64,000 bases of DNA, from NCBI RefSeq assembly GCF_016772275.1, contig NZ_CP065425.1:3378653-3442652 (forward strand). Reading direction: 5' to 3'. The stretch is from Heyndrickxia vini. Its GTDB lineage: Bacteria > Bacillota > Bacilli > Bacillales > Bacillaceae_C. Below the pieces are notes generated by a model that worked only from the letters and a program-made list of their open reading frames with translations, was not told the origin of the DNA and made no database searches. Shown piece after piece: positions 7,649 to 16,572 of the stretch (position 1 is its first letter; every line of letters starts with the position of its first letter). The translations under genes were made by a program, and so were the position numbers.

Positions 7649-9193
7649 TTATTTAAAAACAGGCTCTTTAAATTGAGCTAATTTTTCTAATGATGATTTG
7701 TCCACATCTGCGTGTAAACTATTTCCGTGTGAATCCATAGTTACTACTGCTGTGAAGCCTTCGACATTTAAGTGCCACATCGCTTCAGGGATACCGAACT
7801 CTGTAAGATCAACCCCATCTACTTTTTTAATACAGTCAGCATAGTATTGTGCTGCACCGCCGATTGCATTTAAATATACTCCACCATGTTCTTGAAGGGC
7901 TGCAAGGGTTTTTGGTCCCATTCCGCCTTTACCGATAACGGCGCGAATACCGAATTTCTTCATAATGTCCCCTTGATACGGCTCTTCGCGAATAGAAGTT
8001 GTTGGGCCAGCTGCTTTCACTGTCCAATTACCTTCTTCATCCTTCGCCATTACTGGTCCACAGTGGTAGATGACTTGGCCATTTAAATCTACCGGTGCGT
8101 CATGATCAGTTAAGTATTTGTGAATCGCATCACGACCTGTGTACATTCTGCCATCGATACGTACAACATCGCCGACTTTTAATTCACGGATTTGTTCTTC
8201 GGTAATTGGTGCAGTTAAAGTTACAACATTGCTTTCTTCCTTAGAAGCTGCCACTTCGTTTTCTGCTTCATTGGCAAATTCGACTTTTTCGCCATCTTGA
8301 TATAGCCATTCTTGAATATCGCCTGTTTCAGGATTTACCTTTACACCTAGGCGACGGAATGCCCAACAGTTATAGGCAACTGATACAAAGAAGCTGGCAG
8401 GAATACGGTTCATTACTCCGACTTTACAACCTAAAAGAGTTGTTTCGCCACCGAATCCCATTGTTCCTATTCCTAATTTATTGGCATTATCCATAATATA
8501 CTCTTCAAGTTTGCGCAAATCTTCATGAGGGTTCACATCTTCGACAGAACGGAATAATTGTTCTTTCGCTAAATCGTACCCAGATGAACGATCTCCGCCG
8601 ATCCCAACACCGATGAATCCAGCACTGCAGCCTTGTCCTTGTGCTTGGTAAACCGAGTGAAGGATACATTTACGAATTCCATCAAGATCACGACCAGCAC
8701 GTCCTAATCCATCTAATTCACATGGAAGGCTGTACTGAATATTTTTATTTTCACAGCCGCCGCCTTTTAAAATTAAGCGAACATCGATGTAATCGTTTTC
8801 CCATTGGTCAAACTTAATTACAGGTGTTCCGCCTCCGAGATTGTCTCCACTGTTTTTCCCAGTTAAGGAATCCACTGAATTTGGGCGAAGCTTTGTATCT
8901 TTTGTCGCTTGAGCAATTGCGTTGTAGATTGCTTCTTTTATTTTGATTTGGTTTACGCCAACAGGTGTTTTAATTTTAAAGGTAGGAAGACCTGTGTCTT
9001 GGCAAATTGGTGAAATATTCTCATCTGCCATTTGGATGTTGTTAGTAATGGTACCTAAACTCATTGCAGCACGAGTCCCTGCACTTTCACTTTGCTTAGC
9101 TTTTTTCACAGCTCTACGAACATCTTTTGGTAGATTAGTAGATGTTTCAACAATTAGTTGGTACATGCTCTCTTGGAACGTTTCCAAATTCAT
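7649..9193 (-). CDS. fumA: Class I fumarate hydratase
   Basis: Iron-sulfur (oxygen-sensitive type) fumarase of 514 residues, converting fumarate and malate in the citric acid cycle. The alpha-domain comes first (about 1-290), with cluster cysteines in ICQDTG (C64), GGGCENKN (C147) and TTLLGCKVG; the beta-domain follows (about 330-500) with the GRMYTGRDAIH and GPTTSIREEPY motifs. The linker near 305-325 is Glu/Ala/Ser-rich. AAGGGAGAGG precedes the ATG. Bacillus species such as B. subtilis use class II fumarase, while others (for example B. cereus and Geobacillus relatives) carry this class. Monocistronic by its terminator. Confidence 0.95.
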   Translation of the reverse strand: MNLETFQESMYQLIVETSTNLPKDVRRAVKKAKQSESAGTRAAMSLGTITNNIQMADENISPICQDTGLPTFKIKTPVGVNQIKIKEAIYNAIAQATKDTKLRPNSVDSLTGKNSGDNLGGGTPVIKFDQWENDYIDVRLILKGGGCENKNIQYSLPCELDGLGRAGRDLDGIRKCILHSVYQAQGQGCSAGFIGVGIGGDRSSGYDLAKEQLFRSVEDVNPHEDLRKLEEYIMDNANKLGIGTMGFGGETTLLGCKVGVMNRIPASFFVSVAYNCWAFRRLGVKVNPETGDIQEWLYQDGEKVEFANEAENEVAASKEESNVVTLTAPITEEQIRELKVGDVVRIDGRMYTGRDAIHKYLTDHDAPVDLNGQVIYHCGPVMAKDEEGNWTVKAAGPTTSIREEPYQGDIMKKFGIRAVIGKGGMGPKTLAALQEHGGVYLNAIGGAAQYYADCIKKVDGVDLTEFGIPEAMWHLNVEGFTAVVTMDSHGNSLHADVDKSSLEKLAQFKEPVFK

Positions 9194-9355
9194 CTTATTC
9201 CTCTCCCTTATTCCTTCTATCTATATGTATAAATTCCATAACCATTATACTCCTAAAAAGTGTTGATTTAAAGGGAAGATTTTGGTGCGTTCCTTTCATT
9301 TACCTAGCTATCGTTTAGTCTATTTTATCTGGTTTCGTGCACATAATTCTTCATT

Positions 9356-9386
9356 AAAAAAAGCCAAACCTATCTCGGTTTGACTT
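9356..9386 (-). terminator. Terminator after SE1561-type gene
   Basis: Minus-strand hairpin AAGTCAAACC/GGTTTGGCTT followed by a T run, directly after the stop of the 58-residue gene. Confidence 0.8.
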
Positions 9387-9390
9387 CCTG

Positions 9391-9567
9391 TTACTTTTTA
9401 AATTGCTCACATTTCATTTCCAAATCGTCAATCATTTCGATTAAGCGATCAATGTCTTCTAATTCTGTATCTTCAGGATCAATGGAATCCAACACTTCTA
9501 AAAACATATTTAATCGTTGCTTTAAATAAAGCACTTGTGAATCTTTATCATGAACTGCGTTTCCCAA
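9391..9567 (-). CDS. SE1561 family protein (YfjT-like), 58 aa
   Basis: Small soluble acidic protein of 58 residues. It reads as a helical protein with VLYLKQRLNMFLEVLDSID and DRLIEMIDDLE segments, matching the SE1561 family, to which B. subtilis YfjT belongs as I recall. The start is TTG 9567, nine bases after AAAGGAG. It lies head-to-head with yfkAB, as expected for the yfjT-yfkA neighbourhood. Function unknown; a protein-protein interaction role is a guess only. Confidence 0.8.
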   Translation of the reverse strand: MGNAVHDKDSQVLYLKQRLNMFLEVLDSIDPEDTELEDIDRLIEMIDDLEMKCEQFKK

Positions 9568-9633
9568 AGGTGCATCTCTCCTTTCGTCATTTTACTATCA
9601 TACCAAACATATACTTAAGTGAAAACATCTTCT

Positions 9634-9740
9634 TCTTTAAAAAATGATTACCCTGGTATAATATGATATCTGGGCATCTTTTCTACAAAGATGAAAAGAC
9701 CCCAAAGTTAGGTTTATAAATGATAAGAGGAGTCTTAATT
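9634..9740 (+). promoter_or_regulatory. Extended -10 promoter and structured leader of yfkAB
   Basis: TATAAT at 9657-9662 is preceded by TG at the extended -10 position (CTGGTATAAT); the -35 is weak. Downstream, a CATCTTT/AAAGATG hairpin nested in GGG/CCC lies in the leader (9672-9705). RBS AGAGGAG precedes the ATG at 9741. Confidence 0.55.
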
Positions 9741-10868
9741 ATGCAAAATGTTTCACAACTTCCATTGATTACCCCGGCAAATGATCCGTGGGAAGCATAC
9801 TTAGATGTAAAAGATCATGGAAGTCTTGTTCTATCGAATATTGAATTTACGACCACTACCCTGTGTAATATGCGCTGTGAGCATTGTGCGGTAGGTTATA
9901 CGCTGCAGCCAAAGGATCCAAATGCATTGCCACTTGAACTGTTACTTCAACGCCTGGAAGAAATTCCACAATTGCGTGCATTGAGTATTACAGGTGGGGA
10001 GCCGATGCTTTCAAAAAAGTCGGTAGAAAATTATGTTCTTCCATTACTTAAGTATGCCCATCAAAACGGCATCCGAACACAAATTAATTCGAACTTAACC
10101 CTTGACCCCGATCGCTACTTATTAATTGCTCCATATTTAGATGTCTTACATATTTCTCATAACTGGGGAACGGTAGATGATTTCATTGATGGTGGGTTTG
10201 CTAATATGGCTAGAAAGCCTACACGCGAACAAAGAAAAAAATTATTTGACCGAATGATAGAAAACAGTCGGCTACTTTCTGAAAAAGGTGTCATGGTCTC
10301 CGCAGAAACGATGTTGAATAAGCGGACACTTCCCCATCTAGAACATATCCATCGACAAATCGTCGAAGAAATGAAATGTGCTCGTCACGAGGTTCATCCA
10401 ATGTATCCAAGTGATTTTGCAGCCAATTTAGAAGTGTTGTCGCTTGAACAAACACGGGAAGCGATTCATCATTTGCTTGATATTCGAGATGAACATACTT
10501 GGATGTTATTCGGAACGTTGCCTTTCTATCCATGCAGTCCGAATGAAGAAGATTTAACCTTACTGAAGCGGCTGTATTCGAGTAAAAATGTGACTGTGCG
10601 AAATGATCCTGATGGACGCTCACGATTAAATGTGAATATTTTTACTGGGGATGTCATTGTTACTGATTTTGGCGATACACCGCCACTTGGAAATATTCAA
10701 CATGATGTCCTTCCAGCTCTATATGAAAAATGGATGGCAACTCCTTTGGCCAAGTCATTGAATTGTCATTGTCCAGCTGTTCAATGTGTAGGTCCAAATG
10801 TGCTTGTAAAAGATGCATATTATCGTGAGGTTGATTTTCAAAAGAGGAAAGCCAATATTAGTATATGA
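9741..10868 (+). CDS. yfkAB: Radical SAM/CxCxxxxC motif protein YfkAB
   Basis: Radical SAM protein of 375 residues. The [4Fe-4S] cysteines lie in CNMRCEHC (C42, C46, C49), followed by ITGGEP. The C-terminal part carries the second cysteine motif CHCPAVQC that defines the YfkAB group. The reaction it performs is unknown. In some B. subtilis assemblies yfkA and yfkB were annotated as two genes; here it is a single intact frame. The start at ATG 9741 has AGAGGAG eight bases upstream. The IS1182-family element begins about 10 bp after its stop codon, at the edge of the accessory stretch. Confidence 0.93.
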   Translation: MQNVSQLPLITPANDPWEAYLDVKDHGSLVLSNIEFTTTTLCNMRCEHCAVGYTLQPKDPNALPLELLLQRLEEIPQLRALSITGGEPMLSKKSVENYVLPLLKYAHQNGIRTQINSNLTLDPDRYLLIAPYLDVLHISHNWGTVDDFIDGGFANMARKPTREQRKKLFDRMIENSRLLSEKGVMVSAETMLNKRTLPHLEHIHRQIVEEMKCARHEVHPMYPSDFAANLEVLSLEQTREAIHHLLDIRDEHTWMLFGTLPFYPCSPNEEDLTLLKRLYSSKNVTVRNDPDGRSRLNVNIFTGDVIVTDFGDTPPLGNIQHDVLPALYEKWMATPLAKSLNCHCPAVQCVGPNVLVKDAYYREVDFQKRKANISI

Positions 10869-10979
10869 TAAAACATTTAAGAGGCTGGGACATAACTAGC
10901 CTCGAATAGTGAGAAAGGAGAATTTGAGTATCCTCAAATTCCCCTTTCTCTATTTTTATCTGTAATTTCTTCTATTACT

Positions 10980-12548
10980 TTAGTTGTTGGCAGTGAATTT
11001 TCTTAAATTCACTGCCATTAATGCAAGGCCCATTTCGTTTTCTACCTTCGATTTTCCTCGTACAGAAAATCGAGTGAAACGCAAATTAGCCTTCAAGAAT
11101 CCAAAAACTGGTTCCACATCGATTTTGCGTTTTCGATAGATGGCACTCGTTTTCTCTTCTGAAAGCTTCGCTCTCACATATTCTTTTTGCTGTTCCCATT
11201 TTTCATTCACCATTAGTTTTCGATTGTTGCCTTCTTTAGCTTTTGTACATGATGAACGGAATGGACAACCCGAACAGTCCTCGCATTCGTAAATTTTGAG
11301 ATTCCGTTGGAATCCTGTACGGTCGTTTCGGACAGAATGACATTGAAATTCAAGACGTCTCTGATGGGGGCATATATATGTATCCGTTTCTTCATCATAC
11401 CGCCAGTTGTCGGGATTAAATGTGTTTTGTTTATACTTTTTCTTTTGTTCCTTCAAAAATAGGTTATACGTAATAAGTGCTTCTCGTTTTCTGTTCGAAA
11501 GGATATCATTGTAGTTTTGTTCACTACCATACCCCGCATCTGCGACAATATGTTTCGGTAACTCGAAATAATGCTGCTCGATTTCATCTAAAAATGGAAT
11601 TAACGTACGTGTATCTGTTGGGTTTGGAAATAAACTAAAGGCAAGTGCGTATTGACCTTCTGTTGCGATTTGTACATTATAACCAGCTTTCAATTGTCCG
11701 TTTTTCATATAATCATCTTTCATTCGCATAAATGTGGCATCCAGATCTGTTTTTGAATAGCTATTACGCGTGCCAAAGATTTCAAAGTCTTGTTGGTATT
11801 TCTGTTTTCGTAAGACAAAATCAATCAACTGTTTACGGGCTTGTTTCGGGTATTTGCGTTCGTTTCTTAAGGCTTTTCGTTCAGTAACGTCCGATGAAGC
11901 CTCGATTTGTTTATCGAACTCGGTTACGACATCATCCACTTTTTGAACCAATTGAGAAAGCTCTTCCAATGATAATTGTTCATCACTTTCACGTTCCATT
12001 TCAGGTATGATTTCGTTCTTAAGTAGCTCATCGTATAGCTGGTTTGACTTTTCAATTAAACTTTGATGATATTTTTCAATCGATTTCTTCCAAACAAACG
12101 TAAATTTATTCGCATTTGCTTCAATCTTTGTACCATCGATAAAAATCGCTTCTTGATCAATTAGTTTTTCTTCGATTAATTGACAACGAAATCGGACGAA
12201 ACATTGGCGAATTAAATCTTTCACTTCCGGTTGAACACGGAATCGGTTGATTGTTCGGTAGCTTGGTTCATACCCTTGAGCTAGCCACATCATACGGATG
12301 CTGTCTTTTAATAGGGCTTCAATTTTTCGCCCTGAAAAGACAGATTGCGTGTAGGCACATAAGATAATTTTAAGCATCATGCGTGGATGGTAGGCAGGAC
12401 AGCCATCATTTCGCAGAAATGGTTCGAACGCTTCATGAGGGATACTTTCAACTAAATGATGAACATGGAAGGCAATATCATTTTTTTGTAACTTTACTTC
12501 TAAATCTAAAGGCAAAACTAATTGATTCATGGTATAATTTTTAAACAT
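10980..12548 (-). CDS. IS1182 family transposase
   Basis: Transposase of 522 residues. The N-terminal region (about 50-115) is the DUF772-type domain with YHPRMMLKIILCAY and GYEPSYRTINRFR; the DDE domain follows with IFIDGTKIEANA (first Asp) and HIVADAGYGSEQN (second Asp). A four-cysteine zinc-binding segment (CPHQ, CEDCSGCPFRSSC) lies near 400-440, and VEPVFGFLKANLRFTRF holds the final Glu region. Full length, no frameshift, so the element may be active. The gene is internal to the inverted repeats. Confidence 0.93.
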   Translation of the reverse strand: MFKNYTMNQLVLPLDLEVKLQKNDIAFHVHHLVESIPHEAFEPFLRNDGCPAYHPRMMLKIILCAYTQSVFSGRKIEALLKDSIRMMWLAQGYEPSYRTINRFRVQPEVKDLIRQCFVRFRCQLIEEKLIDQEAIFIDGTKIEANANKFTFVWKKSIEKYHQSLIEKSNQLYDELLKNEIIPEMERESDEQLSLEELSQLVQKVDDVVTEFDKQIEASSDVTERKALRNERKYPKQARKQLIDFVLRKQKYQQDFEIFGTRNSYSKTDLDATFMRMKDDYMKNGQLKAGYNVQIATEGQYALAFSLFPNPTDTRTLIPFLDEIEQHYFELPKHIVADAGYGSEQNYNDILSNRKREALITYNLFLKEQKKKYKQNTFNPDNWRYDEETDTYICPHQRRLEFQCHSVRNDRTGFQRNLKIYECEDCSGCPFRSSCTKAKEGNNRKLMVNEKWEQQKEYVRAKLSEEKTSAIYRKRKIDVEPVFGFLKANLRFTRFSVRGKSKVENEMGLALMAVNLRKFTANN

Positions 12549-12630
12549 AAGGATCCTTCTTTCTGATTATATTTTGTGTGGTAACTTAATTTTATCAGAA
12601 GTGGTCCTTATTTTATTGTAAAAAAACCAA

Positions 12631-12671
12631 AAGCCGGTGAAAATTTACTTGTCGTAAATTTCCACCGGCTT
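12631..12671 (-). terminator. Inward-facing terminator at the right end of the IS
   Basis: Long inverted repeat GCCGGTG/CACCGGC extended by AAATTTAC/GTAAATTT, with a T run on the minus strand. It blocks transcripts from the upstream lipoprotein gene entering the transposase gene. A matching hairpin (10911-10950) faces the opposite way at the left end. Confidence 0.75.
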
Positions 12672-12704
12672 TTTCATCTCAGAGGTGGGTTATGTCCCAG
12701 CCTC

Positions 12705-13301
12705 TTAATTTTTATACCCTAAAACAACTCCAATAATATCACTTTTTTTGACAACCTTTTGCTCACTGCGAAGCCAATCATCACCAGTTGTAAAAAACTC
12801 ATTTTCTTGCAGAACAATTTTACTTTTATCTTGCTCAAAAAATTTAGTCATTACGTTTTTATTATAATCAGCATTATTTTTATCCATTTCTTTAAAATAT
12901 TCCTCTTTTTTGCTTCCCAAACGATGTACTGAGCCATAAAAAGTATCTAATTTTTGATCATTGATAAATATTTGTCCTTCTTTAATAGTTACTTGTTCAT
13001 GCGGTAAAGCTACGATTCTTGTTATTCTTTTTTCACCGCTCTTATCCTTAAATAAAACAATTGCACCTCTTTGGAAGTCTTTTTTAGTTGGATCAAATAC
13101 AATCACATTATCGCTATATTCATGATTGCCCCTGTCCATGGAGTCAGACATATGATGAAATGTAAGCATATTTGGTTCAAGATTATTTATTATGGCTATA
13201 TTTAAATCTGTTCTACTATCTGATACCGTTTTTGCAGATGATTGATACGAACAACCGGCTAATAAAAATGCTATCGTGATTAGTAATGGAAGTCTTTTCA
13301 T
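12705..13301 (-). CDS. S26 signal-peptidase-like lipoprotein, probably inactive
   Basis: Protein of about 198 residues with a lipoprotein signal peptide (lipobox LLAGC, Cys near residue 17). The rest aligns by eye with type I signal peptidase: SDSMDRG for the serine box, QRGAIVLF, then RITRIVALPHEQVTIKEGQI for the KRIIGLPGD box, and FFTTGDDWLRSE for GDNR..S.DSR. The serine is kept but the catalytic lysine position reads threonine and the proline after SM is lost, so peptidase activity is doubtful. RBS GAGGGGG precedes ATG 13301. The stop codon lies in the TTAA at the IS boundary, so the original C-terminus may have been longer. Confidence 0.75.
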   Translation of the reverse strand: MKRLPLLITIAFLLAGCSYQSSAKTVSDSRTDLNIAIINNLEPNMLTFHHMSDSMDRGNHEYSDNVIVFDPTKKDFQRGAIVLFKDKSGEKRITRIVALPHEQVTIKEGQIFINDQKLDTFYGSVHRLGSKKEEYFKEMDKNNADYNKNVMTKFFEQDKSKIVLQENEFFTTGDDWLRSEQKVVKKSDIIGVVLGYKN

Positions 13302-13386
13302 AATCATCCCCCTCATCTATATTTTACAATAAATGAGATAAATAGTTCGTTGCAATTTTGTCACTTTTCTGAACATTCTTTTTTAG

Positions 13387-13833
13387 CTATTTACTCCTTT
13401 TCATTAATAATTCAAACACATAAATAATGATTGAATAACTAATAAAAGAATAAAATATATGTTTAGGTTTAAAGTTGACTAGCTTAAAAAGTTTCAGCTT
13501 TTGACACATAGAACATATTAGAAAAGCAAATAAAGAATCCATCACTAAATTTATGCAAAGATATTTCTTTAGATTTCCAAAAGAAAAATGAAAGATCCAT
13601 AAGGTACCTACCAAGAATGGCCCAAAAATAAAACTGCCATCATTTAAAAGTTTCGCTTTCCATCCGCCTTTTACAACCCACCATTTAAAGGGGATAGCTA
13701 GTATACACATCCCGATTACAAGAAATGAGGCAAAAAGTGACACAGGTAGGTATTGTTTAAATGATTTTTTCGGTAGAAAAAGGATTAAAATCCAAGGTGC
13801 AATTAATTGTATGACTCTAATTAGATTTGGCAT
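13387..13833 (-). CDS. Integral membrane protein, paralogue of the 16573-17049 product
   Basis: Hydrophobic protein of 148 residues with about four to five membrane segments (near 9-25, 33-52, 72-92, 96-112, 124-142). Conserved with the product of 16573-17049: WILI-x-FL, KWWV, N/F-x-x-GP-x-x-V/A-x-LW, an FG/YG-K/N motif and K-x-KLF-x-LV. No known family recognised. ATG 13833 is chosen because AAGGAG lies eight bases upstream; earlier in-frame ATGs are too close to or before it. Probably encodes a small membrane protein family specific to Bacilli. Function unknown. Confidence 0.7.
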   Translation of the reverse strand: MPNLIRVIQLIAPWILILFLPKKSFKQYLPVSLFASFLVIGMCILAIPFKWWVVKGGWKAKLLNDGSFIFGPFLVGTLWIFHFSFGNLKKYLCINLVMDSLFAFLICSMCQKLKLFKLVNFKPKHIFYSFISYSIIIYVFELLMKRSK

Positions 13834-13932
13834 ATAATTCATTCTCCTTTTCATTAATTTCCCTAATTAAAAGGAAATCATTCTTGGAGAAATGTTTTAA
13901 TATTTTGCTACCGTAAAAAATCCCGATCTTAC

Positions 13933-14505
13933 TTAACCTTTCCACAATCTTTTTACTTCTACCAACTCTTGACCATCGAATTCCATCCTATAAATATCAG
14001 GTTTTGTTGTTTGCAGTAAAAAATTCAAATCGTATCTACTATCATAATATCCCATCATTAATGTCATCACAGCGCCATGGGTGCCTACGGCTATCTTTCT
14101 TCCTTTGTAATTGATTAAACATTCGTTTAAAACCTTTATCGCTCTTTTTTGACATGTTGCATTTGACTCTCCACCCGCTAAAGCAAAATTGGGGTCGGAA
14201 AATGACTTCTTTAATAAAGGAAATAATTCGCTATCAGCCATTCGATTGACTTCGGAAGAAAAGACCCGTTCTTTCAGCTCTTCGATTGCTAATACCTCTT
14301 GACCTGAACGCTTAGCTAGCTCCTGTATCGTTAAAATTGCTCGACTGTATGGACTGGAAATAAAAACATCAATCTTCTCATCATGTAATAACTCCGTTAT
14401 GCGATTTGCATCTAATTGGCCTTTTTCAGTTAACCCCCTTGTTCGTTCATTTTCTTCTATTTTCGGTGATTCGCCGTGTCTCACCATGTAAATTAAAGTG
14501 TTCAT
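13933..14505 (-). CDS. Histidine phosphatase family protein
   Basis: Protein of 190 residues of the phosphoglycerate-mutase-like (histidine phosphatase) superfamily. It has VRHGES near residues 8-13 with the catalytic histidine, ISSPYSRAILTIQ, and a second catalytic histidine in GTHGAVM. Length and layout fit small-molecule or protein phosphatases of this family rather than the glycolytic mutase. The substrate is unknown. It precedes the aminoglycoside-phosphotransferase-like gene's 3' end by 90 bp on the same strand, so the two may be co-transcribed. Confidence 0.88.
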   Translation of the reverse strand: MNTLIYMVRHGESPKIEENERTRGLTEKGQLDANRITELLHDEKIDVFISSPYSRAILTIQELAKRSGQEVLAIEELKERVFSSEVNRMADSELFPLLKKSFSDPNFALAGGESNATCQKRAIKVLNECLINYKGRKIAVGTHGAVMTLMMGYYDSRYDLNFLLQTTKPDIYRMEFDGQELVEVKRLWKG

Positions 14506-14595
14506 TTACAATTATTCCTCCTCATTTAGATGCTCTTTATATATTATTTCGATATTCATTTCATCCACCCTTTTGATACCTAATTTACTAGTTTC

Positions 14596-15339
14596 CTATT
14601 CATTATGATTGACAATTTTCAATAGCCTTTCTTGTCGTTCAGTCGTTACATTCTCGGATAATCTTGCTCCTGCAATGATTGGTGCCCATTGAAAAATTTC
14701 CTCTTTCTCCAAACCGCTTTTTTCACAATAAAGTGACACGTATAAATCAGCCATTTTAACAGAAACTTGTGAAAGCAAGAGATATGTTCGATATACATCT
14801 GCACACCTACTTCCTCCACTTGCATCAACCCAATCGATTATTGCTACTTTGTTATCCGACACAATTAAATTATAAAAATGAAAATCTCCATGACAGAGCT
14901 TATTGTCAACTGACAACAATTCTAACCTTTTTATTAATGTTTTCTTTTGATCTAATTGTAATATAGGTGCGGCATGAATTTGTCGACTTAATTTTTCAGC
15001 CATCGGTTCAAATGATTCCCCGCTTTTACTATGGATATTTTGGTGTACTTCAACAGATAAAGTCATATAGTATTCCGCTTCCTCCATGTTTTCATAGAGG
15101 AGTTCTCCGATTGTTTTTCCCTTTATATATTCCATGACAATCGCAGGTTTCCCATTTATTTCTCTAACATCAACTATTTTTGGAACAAATAGCCCACTTT
15201 TGTAGACAATATTTTGTTTAGTCGCTTCATATAATGCCTCTGACTTCGGCAAATAGTCCTTAAATACCTTAATAATTCTATTTTCATATAAATAAATTTC
15301 TGCTGTATTTCCTACTGCAATGGGAGATCCTAATACCAT
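14596..15339 (-). CDS. Aminoglycoside phosphotransferase (APH) family kinase
   Basis: Protein of about 247 residues with the APH/choline-kinase fold. Near the N-terminus GNTAEIYLYENRIIKVFK gives the glycine loop and ATP-binding Lys; the catalytic loop CHGDFHFYNL and metal-binding IDWVDA follow. Such chromosomal enzymes in Bacilli usually act on small metabolites, and antibiotic resistance cannot be claimed. ATG 15339 has AAAGGAG about nine bases upstream; a longer frame to 15432 lacks an RBS. Confidence 0.85.
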   Translation of the reverse strand: MVLGSPIAVGNTAEIYLYENRIIKVFKDYLPKSEALYEATKQNIVYKSGLFVPKIVDVREINGKPAIVMEYIKGKTIGELLYENMEEAEYYMTLSVEVHQNIHSKSGESFEPMAEKLSRQIHAAPILQLDQKKTLIKRLELLSVDNKLCHGDFHFYNLIVSDNKVAIIDWVDASGGSRCADVYRTYLLLSQVSVKMADLYVSLYCEKSGLEKEEIFQWAPIIAGARLSENVTTERQERLLKIVNHNE

Positions 15340-15499
15340 TCCATTTCTCTCTCCTTTGATAAAACGTAACTGATAATAGTAATTCGTTAAAAATGAATCA
15401 ATTCCTTTAAAAAGGATTTTTCCGGCATACATAGCATAGAACTTTTATGTAAAGAAGGTATTGCAATTTATGAGTGAATTTCCATCTAGTAATATCAAT

Positions 15500-15536
15500 A
15501 AAAAAAATAAAGAGAACTCAAATATACTGAGTTCCC
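15500..15536 (-). terminator. Terminator of the marR-GNAT operon
   Basis: Minus-strand hairpin GAACTC/GAGTTC with a following AT-rich stretch of eight or more T, just after the GNAT stop codon. Confidence 0.75.
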
Positions 15537-15547
15537 TCCCGTTCTCT

Positions 15548-16000
15548 TTATAAAGTATTTAATTCCATCCATTCATCTGTTTCTTTAAAGCCAAACTTCT
15601 TATAAACAGGTCTACCTAACTTCGAAGCGCCAAGCCATATTTTTATAACTCTTCTATCTTTTGCTTCGTCCACTAGTTTCTTTAACAAACTCGTTGCAAT
15701 GCCTTGTCCACGATAACTTTCCTTTGTAAACATGTTAGTAATATAGCCCTTTTTCCCACTCTTATTGGTATAAGTCGGTGGGAAGTCATAAAAAATGATT
15801 GCACCACATGCAATTATTTCGTCATTATCTTCCGCTAGCCATTGAATGAGGGATCCAGTCTTAAGTTTTTCTTTAAAGAAAGCTGATAATTCAGGATCAA
15901 TATCTATAGTAGGTTCAATTCCTTCATCAATTAATTGCTTCTTTCTTAAATCGATTAATTGATTGATATCTTCAATAGTTGCTTTACGATAATTCAACAT
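15548..16000 (-). CDS. GNAT N-acetyltransferase
   Basis: Acetyltransferase of 150 residues. The acetyl-CoA site is in the YRGQGIATSLLKKL segment near residues 96-110; the C-terminal KIWLGASKLGRPVYKKFGF closes the fold. It overlaps the MarR regulator gene upstream by 17 bp, so it is translationally coupled and probably controlled by that repressor. Substrate unknown. Confidence 0.87.
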   Translation of the reverse strand: MLNYRKATIEDINQLIDLRKKQLIDEGIEPTIDIDPELSAFFKEKLKTGSLIQWLAEDNDEIIACGAIIFYDFPPTYTNKSGKKGYITNMFTKESYRGQGIATSLLKKLVDEAKDRRVIKIWLGASKLGRPVYKKFGFKETDEWMELNTL

Positions 16001-16409
16001 CCATTGCTCTCTCCTTCATTAATGAAAATGCTTTTAAAATCAATTCCCTTTCTTCATTACTCATTTTTTCGAATAAAAGCTGATTAAGTTTTTCATCATC
16101 AAGTGACGAATGACGATGCAAAACAGCATTTCCCAGACTAGTCAAATCCAAAATAACCTTTCGTTCATCTTCCAACCTTCGCCTTTTACAGACATAATTT
16201 TTTTCTAATAAGCGTTTAACATGTTCTGAAGCGGTGTTATGTGAAACTTGTATGGATTGGGCAATTTCTTTAATCCCTACATTTTCTTCCTTTTGAATCA
16301 CTTGCATAATCCTAACACTTTGGTGCGTAATCTTTTCTTGATGTTGATAACGCAGTTGATAGTAAATATCTGTCCATAAATGATTTAGCTGTGCAACCTC
16401 TTTTTTCAT
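15984..16409 (-). CDS. MarR family transcriptional regulator
   Basis: Regulator of 141 residues with the winged helix-turn-helix of the MarR family: GIKEIAQSIQVSHNTASEHVKRLLEKNYV is the DNA-binding part, and RRLEDERKVILDLT the wing. RBS AGAGGG precedes the ATG. It forms a two-gene overlapping operon with the GNAT gene and probably represses its own promoter. Ligand unknown. Confidence 0.9.
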   Translation of the reverse strand: MKKEVAQLNHLWTDIYYQLRYQHQEKITHQSVRIMQVIQKEENVGIKEIAQSIQVSHNTASEHVKRLLEKNYVCKRRRLEDERKVILDLTSLGNAVLHRHSSLDDEKLNQLLFEKMSNEERELILKAFSLMKERAMDVELS

Positions 16410-16434
16410 ATAATCCCTCTTTTTATCGTTAATT

Positions 16435-16447
16435 AAGATTATATCTT
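16435..16447. promoter_or_regulatory. Possible MarR operator dyad
   Basis: Dyad AAGATnnnATCTT within a TATAAT-rich region just upstream of the marR start, overlapping the likely -10. Autorepression by the MarR protein is inferred. Confidence 0.35.
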
Positions 16448-16572
16448 ATAATACGATGTTTATTTATAAAAGTCATTAACGAATATTTTTTTCAAAAAAA
16501 GAAACGCTAAATTTTGTACCATCACCGACTTGCTTACAGTAAGCCAATAAAAAGAAAAAGGAAGTATTTAAG

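Larger units (their letters stand above)
10877..12708 (-). mobile_element. IS1182-family insertion sequence, apparently complete
   Basis: About 1.83 kb flanked by near-perfect terminal inverted repeats: GAGGCTGGGACATAAC starting at 10881, and its complement ending at 12704, each with TTAA outside (10877-10880 and 12705-12708). The TTAA may be a target duplication or part of the ends. It carries one intact transposase gene. Strong hairpins sit inside each end: 10911-10950 (T run on the plus strand) and 12631-12671 (T run on the minus strand). Both stop transcription entering from outside. The right-hand TTAA supplies the stop codon of the adjacent lipoprotein gene. Confidence 0.9.

Noticed and set aside
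14596-15339. APH-family gene as an aminoglycoside resistance determinant
   Set aside because: Only the general kinase fold is supported; many chromosomal homologues act on other small molecules.
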